Shown here: positions 24,849 through 33,796 of the stretch, one piece after another
How the letters are laid out: each line of letters starts with the position of its first letter
Position numbering within the stretch: position 1 is the stretch's first letter
Assembly: GCA_022824465.1 (NCBI GenBank)
Contig: JAJDZV010000010.1
Span: 1-58,004 of the forward strand
Reading direction: 5' to 3'
DNA from: Anaerolineae bacterium
GTDB lineage: Bacteria; Chloroflexota; Anaerolineae; Aggregatilineales; Phototrophicaceae
DNA length: 58,004 nucleotides
Translations under genes and position numbers: made by a program
Notes under the pieces: generated by a model
What the model was told of the DNA's origin: nothing
Databases searched by the model: none
Seen by the model: only the letters and a program-made list of their open reading frames with translations

Positions 24849-25449
24849 TATCGGCGCGGTTGGATTTTCGCCCGAAGCGCCCATCACCTTCAAGTCAGGC
24901 ATCCGCTCGCCCATATACGTGGACAACCGCATCTTGATCTATTTCCCGCAGCCTTGGCGTCTTGTCATCGAGGGTTTCAAATCCTTGATCGCTTCGCGCG
25001 GACTCGCCCAAGAGGTCATCGCTGGCGTCGCCGTCGGCGGCGTGCCGCATAGCGCCGCACTCGCCTTTGTGACCGGCAAACCTTCGGTGTTCATCCGCAA
25101 GGAAAGCAAGAGCCACGGCAAAACTCAACGCATTGAAGGCGGCAATGTCAACAGCAAACATATCCTGCTCATTGAAGACCTCGTCACGACCGGCGGCAGC
25201 AGCCTGTCCGCCGTCGACGCGCTCACCGCCGCCGGCGCTCGCGTCACCGACGTGCTGGCGATAATCAGCTATGGCTTTGACGAGGCTGCGGCCGCCTTTG
25301 ATCACGCTGGCTTGCGCCTGCATGCCTTGACCGATTTCGCCGCCGTGCTCGAGCAGGCGCGGCAGACGGGCATGCTCGACGACGGGCAGATCGCGATAAT
25401 CAAGCGCTGGTTTGACAATCCGCACGATTGGAACAATGAAACCACATGA
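24805..25449 (+). CDS. pyrE: Orotate phosphoribosyltransferase
   Basis: Adds PRPP to orotate, making OMP. The 214-residue protein has the PRPP-binding motif ILLIEDLVTTGGS, the flexible catalytic loop RKESKSHGKTQRIEG, and FKSGIRSPIYVDNR near the N-terminus. ATG 24805 overlaps the end of pyrD by 44 nt; a second ATG at 24811 is an alternative. The C-terminus overlaps pyrF in ATGA. Confidence 0.95.
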   Translation: MTMSLKQSVAKALLDIGAVGFSPEAPITFKSGIRSPIYVDNRILIYFPQPWRLVIEGFKSLIASRGLAQEVIAGVAVGGVPHSAALAFVTGKPSVFIRKESKSHGKTQRIEGGNVNSKHILLIEDLVTTGGSSLSAVDALTAAGARVTDVLAIISYGFDEAAAAFDHAGLRLHALTDFAAVLEQARQTGMLDDGQIAIIKRWFDNPHDWNNETT

Positions 25450-26246
25450 ACGCAATCGACAAATACAACACCCGCGCCGACGCCATCGACTCCCTTCTCT
25501 GCATCGGTCTGGATAGCGACCCGGCCCGCCTGCCACCAGCCTTCCTCAACCGCCAAACGCCGCAGCTTGCCTTCAACCGCCACATCATCGACGCGACCGC
25601 CGAATACGCCGCCGCCTTCAAATTCAACCTCGCATTCTACGAAGCCAACGGCGCGGCCGGCTGGCGGCAACTCGCCGCTTCACTCCAATACTTGCGACAG
25701 CATCACCCCGGCGCGCTGACGATCTGCGACGCTAAACGCGCCGATATCGGCAATACCAGCGCCGCATACGCCCGCTCAATCTTCACCGAACTCGGTTTCG
25801 ACGCCGTCACCCTTAACCCCTACCTGGGCCGAGACGCCTTGCAGCCCTTCCTCGACTTCATTGACAGAGCCTGCATCATCCTTTGCCGCACATCCAACCC
25901 CGGCGCCGCCGAAATCCAGGACCTCAAAATCGCTGATCGTCCGCTTTGGCAATTGGTCGCCGAGAACGTCGTCCGCGAATGGAACGACCACGGCAACTGC
26001 ATGTTGGTCGTCTCCGCCACCAATCCGCATGAAATGGCGCGAATCCGCGCGCTCGCCGAAGACATTACCTTCCTCGTCCCCGGCATCGGCGCTCAAGGCG
26101 GCGACATCAATGCGGTCTTGAAAGCCGGTCTCAACCGCGCCGGTGGCGGACTCATTATCAACTCGTCCCGCGGCATCATTTTCGCCGACGATCCCGCTGC
26201 CGCCGCCGCCTCTCTCCGCTCCGCCATCAATCAACACCGCCCGTGA
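25446..26246 (+). CDS. pyrF: Orotidine 5'-phosphate decarboxylase
   Basis: Final step to UMP. The 266 residues and the motifs CIGLDSDPARLP, ICDAKRADIGNT (catalytic Lys-Asp-Lys/Asp network), VTLNPYLGRD and PGIGAQGGD place it in the longer PyrF subfamily found in mycobacteria and deep-branching bacteria. It starts at ATG 25446 in an ATGA overlap with pyrE. It is last of pyrBCDEF; carbamoyl phosphate synthase is not in the window. A possible weak hairpin follows (ttggcg/cgccaa). Confidence 0.95.
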   Translation: MNAIDKYNTRADAIDSLLCIGLDSDPARLPPAFLNRQTPQLAFNRHIIDATAEYAAAFKFNLAFYEANGAAGWRQLAASLQYLRQHHPGALTICDAKRADIGNTSAAYARSIFTELGFDAVTLNPYLGRDALQPFLDFIDRACIILCRTSNPGAAEIQDLKIADRPLWQLVAENVVREWNDHGNCMLVVSATNPHEMARIRALAEDITFLVPGIGAQGGDINAVLKAGLNRAGGGLIINSSRGIIFADDPAAAAASLRSAINQHRP

Positions 26247-26490
26247 ATTGGCGCCCTGTCGACGCCAACTCGATCTTACTCTTACGCTTATTTATGTGTG
26301 ACCAAACTCTTTTGCATCCGCTTTTGTATGGCTTGATCGGTATTGCGCAACTGGTGCGAACATGCAGAAAAATCTTGCGCAACACCCTACAGCAATGAGA
26401 CAATATCACAAATTGCATTTTAGGTGGCACACTGCGTCTCTCCCTCTCGAATTGCTGTGTCGGCGTTCGATGTCAGCGCGACCTACGGGC
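26247..26490. other. Gap after pyrF before repeat R3
   Basis: About 240 bp of comparatively AT-rich sequence without a credible gene. It may include pieces of decayed repeat (a cactgcgtctctccctctcg-like segment), but no clear structure is visible. Confidence 0.4.
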
Positions 26491-26749
26491 ACCCCTTGTG
26501 GGCTGAGGAGCGGACATAGTCTGCTACTCGATTCCCGGCCATTCCCCTTATCAACGGAGAAGGGTGGCTCAACCAAAAATTGGCGCATTACCTTCTGAAT
26601 GACACAATTATGCGCAAATGATACCATCTTCTTGCAGCGCGCTCCCCGTCTCTGATGATTCGGAGAGGGGGTCGGGGAGTGAGGTAGACCGCAGCGATGC
26701 TCCAACCCCAACGGTGTCCCCTTGTCAGCCCCTTGTGGGAGAGGGGTAG
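26491..26749. repeat. Dispersed repeat, copy R3 (most complete)
   Basis: The composite order is: ttgtgggctgaggagcggac, cgattcccggcc, ggctcaacc-aaattggcgcatta, gcgcaaatgataccatcttc, the hairpin ctc-tgatgattcg-gag, then the core GGTAGACCGCAGCGATGCTC (26683-26702) and a final ccccttgtgggagagggg. Copy R4 has the same order, which shows this is one long element rather than several independent ones. It separates pyrF from the SRPBCC gene. Confidence 0.8.
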
Positions 26750-26807
26750 ATAACCACGCGCTTTCGACTAAACCAATCAAGCCTTGTACCCCCACAGGTG
26801 AATCACG

Positions 26808-27281
26808 ATGACCGAATTACCGGCCAAAACACGTCTCTTCGCCAAGTCAAGCATTATTCACACGACGCTCGACGCCATCACCGACTTCCATAATGACCCG
26901 CGCGCCCTCGCCCGCCTCACGCCGCCGCCTGTCTTCATGCAGTTGCATCGCGATGACCGCCTCTCCCTGACCGAAGGCGATATCGAATTCACCCTGTGGT
27001 TCGGTCCGCTGCCCATCCGCTGGATCGCCCGCCACCTGCCCGGACCGACGCCGCATTCCTTCGAGGACCTGCAAATCAAGGGTCCAATGGCATACTGGCG
27101 TCACCAACATATCTTCACCGAAGTGAGCGGCGGTGTTGAACTGACCGATCGCATCACACTCGCCCATCGCCCCGGTCCTCTGGGCATCCTCACGCGCTTG
27201 GCCTTCGACGGCTTGCCTCTGCGCATACTTTTCGCCTTTCGCCATTGGCGCACGCGCCGCGCCTTGACAACCTGGCGCTAG
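26808..27281 (+). CDS. SRPBCC-family ligand-binding protein near photolyase
   Basis: A 157-residue helix-grip protein. The pattern SSIIHTTLDAITDFHNDPRALARLTPP at residues 14-40 and later GPMAYWRHQHIFTEV, GVELTDRITLAHRPG is typical of the SRPBCC/polyketide-cyclase-like family, also annotated as cell-division-inhibitor-like beside photolyases. It probably binds a hydrophobic ligand; which one is unknown. It lies 51 nt before the photolyase gene in the same direction. Start at ATG 26808 with SD-like caggtgaat. Confidence 0.75.
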   Translation: MTELPAKTRLFAKSSIIHTTLDAITDFHNDPRALARLTPPPVFMQLHRDDRLSLTEGDIEFTLWFGPLPIRWIARHLPGPTPHSFEDLQIKGPMAYWRHQHIFTEVSGGVELTDRITLAHRPGPLGILTRLAFDGLPLRILFAFRHWRTRRALTTWR

Positions 27282-27332
27282 CCTGTCCAAGATGATGACC
27301 TATGACAAAGGCGATGCCAGGAACCTTGCCCA

Positions 27333-28769
27333 ATGAGTGACTCGCCAGTCGTTTTCTGGTTCCGCCGCGACCTGCGCCTGGACGACAATATCGGCTTGCA
27401 TGAAGCCATTCGCGCCGGCTCGCGCGTTCTGCCAGTCTTCATCATCGACCCCAGGCTACAGCAAGGCGAGTGGTTCAGCCGCAATCGGACGGCTTTCTTG
27501 CTGAAAACGCTCGAGGCTCTTGCTGCCCGTCTGCGGCATCTTGACGCCGATTTGCTTGTTCTGGAAGGGGATCCGCATGAAGCGCTCAGAGCCTTGATCG
27601 ATTCAACAGGCGCATCCGCTCTATTCTACAATCGTGATTACACGCCCTTCGCCAGCGAGCGGGATTCCGACATCGCGCGTTCCTTGCCAATTCCAGTACA
27701 GACCTTTCACGACAATCTGCTCATCCCGCCAGCGCAACTGTCCAAAGACGACGGCGGACCCTTCAAAGTCTACACGGCTTTTCGCCGTCGTTGGCAGGCA
27801 TTGCCTAAGCCGCGGATCTCGAAACTCGATTTCCGCCCCCAATACTTCGCCGCTGCCGCGCGCTGGCAAAGCCAGGGTTTGCTTCGCCAGGCTCGTGATC
27901 GTATCATCCAGCATGTACCCCTCCCGCCCGCCGATGAAAGCAGCGCCAAATCGTGGCTGTCCAATTTCATGGCGCGACATATAACCGGCTACCATACCGC
28001 GCGGCACAGTCTCCTTATCGACCCCTTCGCCGAGGCTGAGGCCGGTCCCTCATTCTTGTCGCCCTACCTGCGCCTGGGCATTCTCTCGCCGCGTCAGGTC
28101 TATTGGGCTGCCCGCATGACTTTCGCCGAATCGATGGCCGAACCCGACCGCCAATCGATTGACGTCTTCTGCAATCAAATCGTCTGGCGCGAATTCTTCA
28201 TGCACATCATGTTTCACTTTCCGCATGTGCGTCGCGGCAACTTCCGCCGCGAGTACGACGACCTGGCTTGGCGGAACGCCCCAGGCGACCTGGCAGCATG
28301 GCAAGAGGGGCGCACCGGCTATCCCATCGTCGATGCCGCCATGCGCCAGCTAAGCGCCATCGGCTGGATGCCCAACCGCGCCCGCATGATCACCGCCAGC
28401 TTCCTCAGCAAGCACCTGCTTATCAATTGGCGGGCTGGCGAAGCGCACTTCATGCGCTGCCTGCTCGACGGCGACCCGGCCGCCAATAACGGCGGCTGGC
28501 AATGGACTGCGGGCACGGGCACAGATGCCCAACCCTTCTTCCGCATCTTCAACCCCATCATTCAATCTCGCAAGTACGATAGCGATGGGCGCTATATACG
28601 ACACTGGCTTCCCGAACTTCATGCCCTTCCCGACCGCTTCATCCATGAACCCTGGAAGCTGACATCAGCCGAGCTGGACTATCCGCCTCCACTGGTCGAG
28701 CATCGATTTGCGCGGGAGCGCGCTTTGGCGGCATTCCAGCGGGTCCGCGACGAGTCTCAGCCCGAATAG
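27333..28769 (+). CDS. phr: Deoxyribodipyrimidine photolyase (class I cryptochrome/photolyase family)
   Basis: Light-driven repair of cyclobutane pyrimidine dimers with FAD. The 478-residue protein begins with VVFWFRRDLRLDDNIGL (antenna domain) and has the FAD-binding C-terminal block: YRRRW-like AFRRRWQALP, TGYPIVDAAMRQL, WMPNRARMITASFL and GTGTDAQPFFRIFNP. These are class I CPD photolyase signatures; the antenna chromophore cannot be decided. It follows an SRPBCC gene and precedes a carotenoid-desaturase-like gene, so the group looks like a light-protection cluster. Confidence 0.95.
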   Translation: MSDSPVVFWFRRDLRLDDNIGLHEAIRAGSRVLPVFIIDPRLQQGEWFSRNRTAFLLKTLEALAARLRHLDADLLVLEGDPHEALRALIDSTGASALFYNRDYTPFASERDSDIARSLPIPVQTFHDNLLIPPAQLSKDDGGPFKVYTAFRRRWQALPKPRISKLDFRPQYFAAAARWQSQGLLRQARDRIIQHVPLPPADESSAKSWLSNFMARHITGYHTARHSLLIDPFAEAEAGPSFLSPYLRLGILSPRQVYWAARMTFAESMAEPDRQSIDVFCNQIVWREFFMHIMFHFPHVRRGNFRREYDDLAWRNAPGDLAAWQEGRTGYPIVDAAMRQLSAIGWMPNRARMITASFLSKHLLINWRAGEAHFMRCLLDGDPAANNGGWQWTAGTGTDAQPFFRIFNPIIQSRKYDSDGRYIRHWLPELHALPDRFIHEPWKLTSAELDYPPPLVEHRFARERALAAFQRVRDESQPE

Positions 28770-28954
28770 CGGCGCCTGATTCGCCAACTCAGCCTGCGCG
28801 GACCATGACAAAAAGCGTCAGGCGCATTTGCCTTGCCGCGCCGCATGCACTATCTTATCTTGACCGATATTGTCCATTCGCGGAGACCTTCACCTGAGCT
28901 GGCAAACCCTCGCAACATCTCGCCGCCGCGCCAACGAGCTTACGGGGCGAAGCC

Positions 28955-30400
28955 ATGTCTAAGTCCGTCATCATCATCGGCGCAAGCCTGGGCGGGCTGA
29001 CCGCTGCCATTCGCCTCGCGCGGCAGGGATTCAACGTGACCCTGCTCGAGAAGAACGCCCATGTCGGCGGCAAAACCTTCGAATATCGCGCCGCAGGCTT
29101 CCGCTGGGATATCGCGCCGACGCCCTTCGCGCCAAAGTCGGCTTTGCAGCGCCTCTTTGATGACCTCGATCTCGACTTGTCCGACGCGCTGCGCCTGCAA
29201 CCTATCGACCCGGGGACGCGCTACTTCTTTCCCGATGGCGCAAGCTTTGACCTGCATCGCGATTGGGCGGCATTGACCGACGCGATCGCGGACCTGTCGC
29301 CCGACGACGCCGTCGGCTTTCTGGACTTCCTGGCCTACGCCGCTCGCCTCCATCGCGCGCGCAAGCGCTCAAGCGCCTATCGGCCGCCCGCCTTCACGCT
29401 GCCATTCGCCCGCCGCTCCATGCGCCAAGCCATCGCCAGTCGCATCACATCCGACAAGCTCGCCAGCATCCTCGGAAGCTTCGCCTCAGCCGTCGGCGGC
29501 AGCCCCTTCGGCCTCGCAGCCTCCTTCAATGCCCTGGCGCATCAAGCGCTCAGTGACGGACGCTGGCTTCCGCAAAACGGCATGACTGAACTGGCCGCAA
29601 CGCTCAAGCGGCTGGCTCTCGAACAAGGCGCGTCCATCCAACTCAATTGTCCGGTCGAGCAAATCCGCATCGAGGGCAAGCTAGCGCGCGGCGTCGCTCT
29701 TGCAAACGGGCAATCGCTCGCAGCCGACGCCATCCTCTCCAGCCTCGATATCATCTCGACCTTGCGCTATCTATTGCCGGCCGGCCTTCTGCCTGCCCCC
29801 ATCCAGCGCCGCCTCAACCGCGCCAAACTCTCCAGCGCCGCCTTCGTGATCCTGCTCGGCCTCCGCGGAACCTTCCCCCGGCTCGCCTATCACAACATAT
29901 TCTTCGCCGACGACCAATCGCGCGAATACAAAGACCTCTTCCAAAGCGGCATCATGCCGTCCGAACCGACCATCTCGGTCACGATTTCCAGCAAAGCCGA
30001 TCCCCTCAGCGCGCCAGTCAATCAAGCAAACTGGCTGATCAAAATCGCGGCGCCGCCGCTGTCGGAGAAGTTTGACTGGGCAGCGCAACGCGAAACCTGC
30101 CGCGACCAAGTGCTGGCGATCCTCGAGCAGCGCTACGGCTTCGCCCTTCGTGACCGCATCCGCATCGAGCGACATCTAACCCCAGCCGATTTTCAAGCGA
30201 TGACCGGCGCCTGGCGCGGCGCTCTATTCGGCCGCTCCGCCCATGGACAACCCGCTTTGATGGCTTCCGCCGAGATACGAAGTTCCCTGCTCAATAGGCT
30301 CTATTTCGCCGGATCCACGACTCACCCCGGCGGCGATAACGCGCTCGGAATCGACTCGGGTCTGTTGGCGGCTCAAGCCATCAGCGAAGATCTCGCTTGA
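28955..30400 (+). CDS. Phytoene-desaturase-like FAD oxidoreductase (CrtI/CrtN/CrtO family)
   Basis: A 481-residue amine-oxidase-fold protein. The N-terminal FAD motif IIIGASLGGLTAAIRLA is followed by VTLLEKNAHVGGKTFEYRAAGFRWDIAPTPF-like sequence (residues about 29-60) and a C-terminal FAGSTTHPGG...GLLAAQ segment, all typical of carotenoid desaturases and isomerases. The C-terminal motif normally ends GAGTHPGGG. The reaction (desaturation, isomerisation or ketolation) cannot be chosen from sequence. No phytoene synthase is nearby. It lies 185 nt after the photolyase gene, with ATG 28955 and a poor SD. Confidence 0.85.
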   Translation: MSKSVIIIGASLGGLTAAIRLARQGFNVTLLEKNAHVGGKTFEYRAAGFRWDIAPTPFAPKSALQRLFDDLDLDLSDALRLQPIDPGTRYFFPDGASFDLHRDWAALTDAIADLSPDDAVGFLDFLAYAARLHRARKRSSAYRPPAFTLPFARRSMRQAIASRITSDKLASILGSFASAVGGSPFGLAASFNALAHQALSDGRWLPQNGMTELAATLKRLALEQGASIQLNCPVEQIRIEGKLARGVALANGQSLAADAILSSLDIISTLRYLLPAGLLPAPIQRRLNRAKLSSAAFVILLGLRGTFPRLAYHNIFFADDQSREYKDLFQSGIMPSEPTISVTISSKADPLSAPVNQANWLIKIAAPPLSEKFDWAAQRETCRDQVLAILEQRYGFALRDRIRIERHLTPADFQAMTGAWRGALFGRSAHGQPALMASAEIRSSLLNRLYFAGSTTHPGGDNALGIDSGLLAAQAISEDLA

Positions 30401-30417
30401 ATCCTGCTCAGTCCGCC

Positions 30418-30897
30418 TCAAGGCTTGGACATCATCAACAGAGACAAGCTGCCCTTCTGCGCCACCTTGCCATCCTGTTTGAGGATACGGATATCCAGAT
30501 TGACCACGCCGCCGCCCAATCGCCGCGCCGCTTTCGTCTCCGCGACTCGCAACTCAGCGTGAATCGTGTCGCCAATATATACCGGGCTGCTGAACTTCAT
30601 ATTGAAACCGCGGAAGCCCAGCACAGTCCGATCCAAAATGCCCAGCTGATAAGCCTGCCCGACGGCATAACTCACCGTCAGCATGCCATGCGCCACACGC
30701 TGCCCCATAAACGAGCCGCTGCTGTATTCGGCGTCCGTGTGCATCGGGTTGAAGTCACCCGTCAAAGCCGCGAATTGCACCAAGTCGGCTTCCGTGATCG
30801 TACGCCCCCGCGTGCGCATTCTCGCGCCGACCTCGAACTCTTCAAAATACAGCCCCCGCGGACCTTCAGCTTCAAACTTCACGACGGCTCCTGTCAC
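30418..30897 (-). CDS. MaoC-like (R)-specific enoyl-CoA hydratase
   Basis: A 159-residue hot-dog-fold protein. The hydratase-2 motif is clear: LTGDFNPMHTDAEYSSGS with the catalytic Asp and His, followed by FMGQRVAHGML. FRGFNMKFSSPVYIGDTI also fits the family. It hydrates trans-2-enoyl-CoA thioesters, for example in fatty-acid or polyhydroxyalkanoate routes; the pathway is not shown by the context. It converges on the desaturase-like gene with a 17-nt gap. Its upstream region has an imperfect CCGAAG/CTTCGG inverted repeat at 30920-30950. Confidence 0.9.
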   Translation of the reverse strand: MTGAVVKFEAEGPRGLYFEEFEVGARMRTRGRTITEADLVQFAALTGDFNPMHTDAEYSSGSFMGQRVAHGMLTVSYAVGQAYQLGILDRTVLGFRGFNMKFSSPVYIGDTIHAELRVAETKAARRLGGGVVNLDIRILKQDGKVAQKGSLSLLMMSKP

Positions 30898-30952
30898 ATA
30901 CCGATGCCACTTTGGAGTGCCGAAGCCTCGGTCAAGCGACTTCGGTCCCTTT

Positions 30953-31392
30953 CCCTCCTCGTGGGCTGACGAGCGGACATCTTATCTTACGCAATTCCCG
31001 TCCATTCCCGTCTCGCCATAGAAGCGCGATTCTACCAAAACTGGCGCATTGTCTCCTGAAGGACGCACAATTGCGCAAATGATTCCATCATCTTGCAGCG
31101 CGCTCCCACTCGCTGATGATACCTGAAGGCACGACTCCTTGCGTGTACGGATGCCACGCCCAAATGTGTCGCCCTGATTTGAAACCACTCGCCAATCTTC
31201 GTACCCCAAAATCTGTAGGATTCTGTAGGAGCTATGCTGTGAATCGCCCGCCAATCGCCAATTCTGCCGCCTGCAATCACAGTCCGACAAACTTGTCCTC
31301 AACCGATTATTCGGAGCGTCGCCGAGGGTGAGGTAGACCGCAACGACGCCCCAATCCCAAAGGTGTCCGCTCCTGCTCCCCGTGAGGCGGGG
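30953..31392. repeat. Dispersed repeat, copy R4, interrupted by an insertion
   Basis: It has the same order as R3: ctcgtgggctgacgagcgga, ctaccaaaactggcgcattg, gcgcaaatgattccatcatc, the half hairpin ctgatgat (ending 31120), then after a 190-bp interruption tcggag (from 31311), the core GGTAGACCGCAACGACGCCC (31332-31351) and ccaatcccaaaggtgtccgc. It fills most of the space between maoC and the end of hppA. Confidence 0.8.
31121..31310. mobile_element. 190-bp insertion inside repeat R4
   Basis: In R2 and R3 gatgat is directly followed by tcggag; here 190 bp separate them. The segment ends in gattat, which resembles the left flank gatgat and may be a decayed 6-bp target duplication. It contains a ctgtaggatt/ctgtaggagc tandem near 31215-31235 and no transposase-sized reading frame. 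A small non-autonomous element or a rearrangement are both possible. Confidence 0.45.
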
Positions 31393-31447
31393 AATCGAAG
31401 GGGCACAGGCACGGGAGCGGGAGCGCCGCCAGACTAAAGCGCCAGCT

Positions 31448-33583
31448 TTAGACCGCCGGAAAGGCGCTGCCAATCAAGGGCGCGATCACTAGCGACACGA
31501 TCGCCAACAGCTTCAGCAATATATTGAGCGACGGTCCCGACGTGTCCTTGAAGGGATCGCCAACCGTATCGCCGACAACCGCCGCCTTGTGCGCGTCCGA
31601 GCCTTTGCCGCCGTAGTTGCCCGCTTCAATGTTCTTCTTCGCATTATCCCAGGCGCCGCCCGCGTTTGCCATCATCACCGCCAGCATGAAAGCCGAAACC
31701 AGCGAACCCAGCAAGACGCCCACCAGCGAAATCGGCGCGATAAAGTCGCCCAATGCGTTGCCCCGCCCGATCACCGCCAGCAGCGCCATGCCCACCGGCA
31801 CGCCCACCGCGATAACCCCGGGCAACAGCATCTGCCGGATAGCGCTGTCCGTGCTAATTGCCACGCAGCGCTCATAGTCCGGCTCCGCCTCGCCTTCCAT
31901 AATCCCTTTGATTTCGCGGAATTGCCGCCGCACCTCTTCCACAATCTGCTGCGCCGCATCGCCAACCGCCACCATCGTCAACGCGCTGAATACATACGGC
32001 AGCAAGCCGCCGATGAAGAGACCGGTGACAAACTGCGGATTGAGCAGCAAGTCGGCCGGATTGACCGCCGCGCCCAGGGCCGAGCTGCCGCCAGCCGTTA
32101 ACGCCGTAATAAACGCCGCCGTCAATGCCAGCGCCGTCATCGCCGCCGAACCGATCGCGAAGCCCTTCCCAGTCGCCGCGGTCGTATTGCCCAGGCTGTC
32201 CAGCGCATCCGTACGCTCGCGAACCTCCTCCGGCAAGTTCGACATTTCCGCGATACCGCCGGCATTATCCGCCACCGGTCCATAAGCGTCCGTCGCCAGC
32301 GTGATGCCCAAAGTCGAGAGCATGCCCACCGCCGCCACCGCCACCCCGTATAAATCCGCTTGCGAAGTCGCCAACAGCGTGACCACCACCACAATAATCA
32401 CCGGCGCCAACGTGCTCATCATGCCCAGCGCCAAACCCCGTATCACCACGATGCCGGCGCCGCCCTCCGCGGAAGCCGACAGCGCCTTGGTTGGTCCGTA
32501 TGTGTCAGCGGTGAAGAATTCGGTGAAATACCCGATGAGCACGCCGCCGACCAGACCGCTCAAGGTGGCGATGATGATGCCGCCGCTGTCGTCGCCGAAG
32601 GGCAAACCCAAGCCCAGCCCGATGACCACGATGCCGATGAGAACCGACGCGCCGTAAATGCCCCGCCTGATGCTGCCCAGCAGTTGCTCTTGATCGGCGC
32701 CCTCTTCCGTTTTGACCAGGAAACTGGCGATGATGCTGATGATCAAACCCGCCGCCGCCACCAGCAGCGGAAAGACCTGCGCCGCCAGCAAACCGTCGCC
32801 AGCGAAAGCGCCGCCGATGGTCGCCAGTGAAATCGCCGCGATGATCGAACTGGCGTAACTCTCAAACAGATCCGAGCCCATGCCGGCCACATCGCCGACA
32901 TTGTCACCAACATTGTCCGCGATAGTCGCCGGATTGCGCGGGTCGTCTTCCGGGATGCCCGCTTCCGTCTTGCCCACCAAATCCGCGCCGACATCAGCCG
33001 CCTTGGTGTAAATGCCGCCGCCCACGCGCGCGAAGATCGCGATTGACGTGCCGCCGAAACCGAAACCAGCCAGCGCCGATGCCGCCTGCGCCGCGTCGCC
33101 CAATTGATTGACGAAAATGATGAACAGCAAACTGATGCCCAGCAGCGCCAGCGATACCACCATCGTGCTCATTACTGTGCCGCTGGCGAAAGCCACGCGC
33201 AAGCCCCGGTTGAGGCTCTGCGAAGCCGCCTGCGCCGTACGCACATTGGCGCGCACCGCGATATACATGCCGATATAACCCGACAGGCCAGACGCCAATG
33301 CGCCACAGACGAAAGCCACCGCCGTCAATATCGACATGCCCGAGCCCGGAACCTGACTCAAAATGATCAGCGCAATCGTCACGATCAGCACCAGAACCGC
33401 CACCGCGCGATACTCGCGGCTGAGGAAGGCTTGCGCCCCCCGCTGAATCGCCGTGGCGATCTGCCGCATCCGCTCGCTGCCCTCGTCCTGCGCCAGCACA
33501 AAGCTGCGCTGATAAAGCGCGAAAACCAGACCGATCGCAGCCGCAGCCACTGCCAGTACCACGGCGGTATTCATATCAATCAT
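31448..33583 (-). CDS. hppA: Membrane-bound K+-dependent proton/sodium-translocating pyrophosphatase
   Basis: Hydrolyses pyrophosphate and pumps H+ or Na+ across the membrane. It is a 711-residue protein with about 16 transmembrane helices. The substrate motif appears as DVGADLVGKTEAGIPEDDPRNPATIADNVGD-like sequence at residues about 194-226, followed by GDVAGMGSDLFESY. Ala follows GNTT (GNTTAATGKGF); K+-independent enzymes have Lys there, so this looks K+-dependent. The Glu in LFESY sits where Na+-pumping enzymes such as the T. maritima one have it, not four residues later as in plant H+ pumps. Na+ or dual pumping is therefore inferred. A shared palindrome lies about 220 nt upstream. Confidence 0.96.
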   Translation of the reverse strand: MIDMNTAVVLAVAAAAIGLVFALYQRSFVLAQDEGSERMRQIATAIQRGAQAFLSREYRAVAVLVLIVTIALIILSQVPGSGMSILTAVAFVCGALASGLSGYIGMYIAVRANVRTAQAASQSLNRGLRVAFASGTVMSTMVVSLALLGISLLFIIFVNQLGDAAQAASALAGFGFGGTSIAIFARVGGGIYTKAADVGADLVGKTEAGIPEDDPRNPATIADNVGDNVGDVAGMGSDLFESYASSIIAAISLATIGGAFAGDGLLAAQVFPLLVAAAGLIISIIASFLVKTEEGADQEQLLGSIRRGIYGASVLIGIVVIGLGLGLPFGDDSGGIIIATLSGLVGGVLIGYFTEFFTADTYGPTKALSASAEGGAGIVVIRGLALGMMSTLAPVIIVVVVTLLATSQADLYGVAVAAVGMLSTLGITLATDAYGPVADNAGGIAEMSNLPEEVRERTDALDSLGNTTAATGKGFAIGSAAMTALALTAAFITALTAGGSSALGAAVNPADLLLNPQFVTGLFIGGLLPYVFSALTMVAVGDAAQQIVEEVRRQFREIKGIMEGEAEPDYERCVAISTDSAIRQMLLPGVIAVGVPVGMALLAVIGRGNALGDFIAPISLVGVLLGSLVSAFMLAVMMANAGGAWDNAKKNIEAGNYGGKGSDAHKAAVVGDTVGDPFKDTSGPSLNILLKLLAIVSLVIAPLIGSAFPAV

Positions 33584-33796
33584 GAGCTAGGACTCCCTTG
33601 GCTAACTTCCACCGCGGCTTTGCATGCGCGCAGAAAAATAAGCGCCGCGCGCTCAGCCTGCATTCTATCAGCTTGACTACGTTTCGCTTGAGTGAGTTCA
33701 AGCAAAAGATGCTAACAGACAGCGACGAAAAATCAAGCGCCAGCCTGCCGCCGCCAAAGACCTCGAACGCTTACGAACACCTCGCCGCCATCTTCG

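Noticed and set aside
26406..26795. 129-codon minus-strand frame across repeat R3
   Set aside because: Similar short frames appear in R2 and R4 only because the DNA repeat is shared, and they are broken at different points; there is no SD or domain.
26247..26807. CRISPR array
   Set aside because: The repeats here are few, long, unevenly spaced and also present elsewhere in the window; no regular spacer pattern or cas gene exists.
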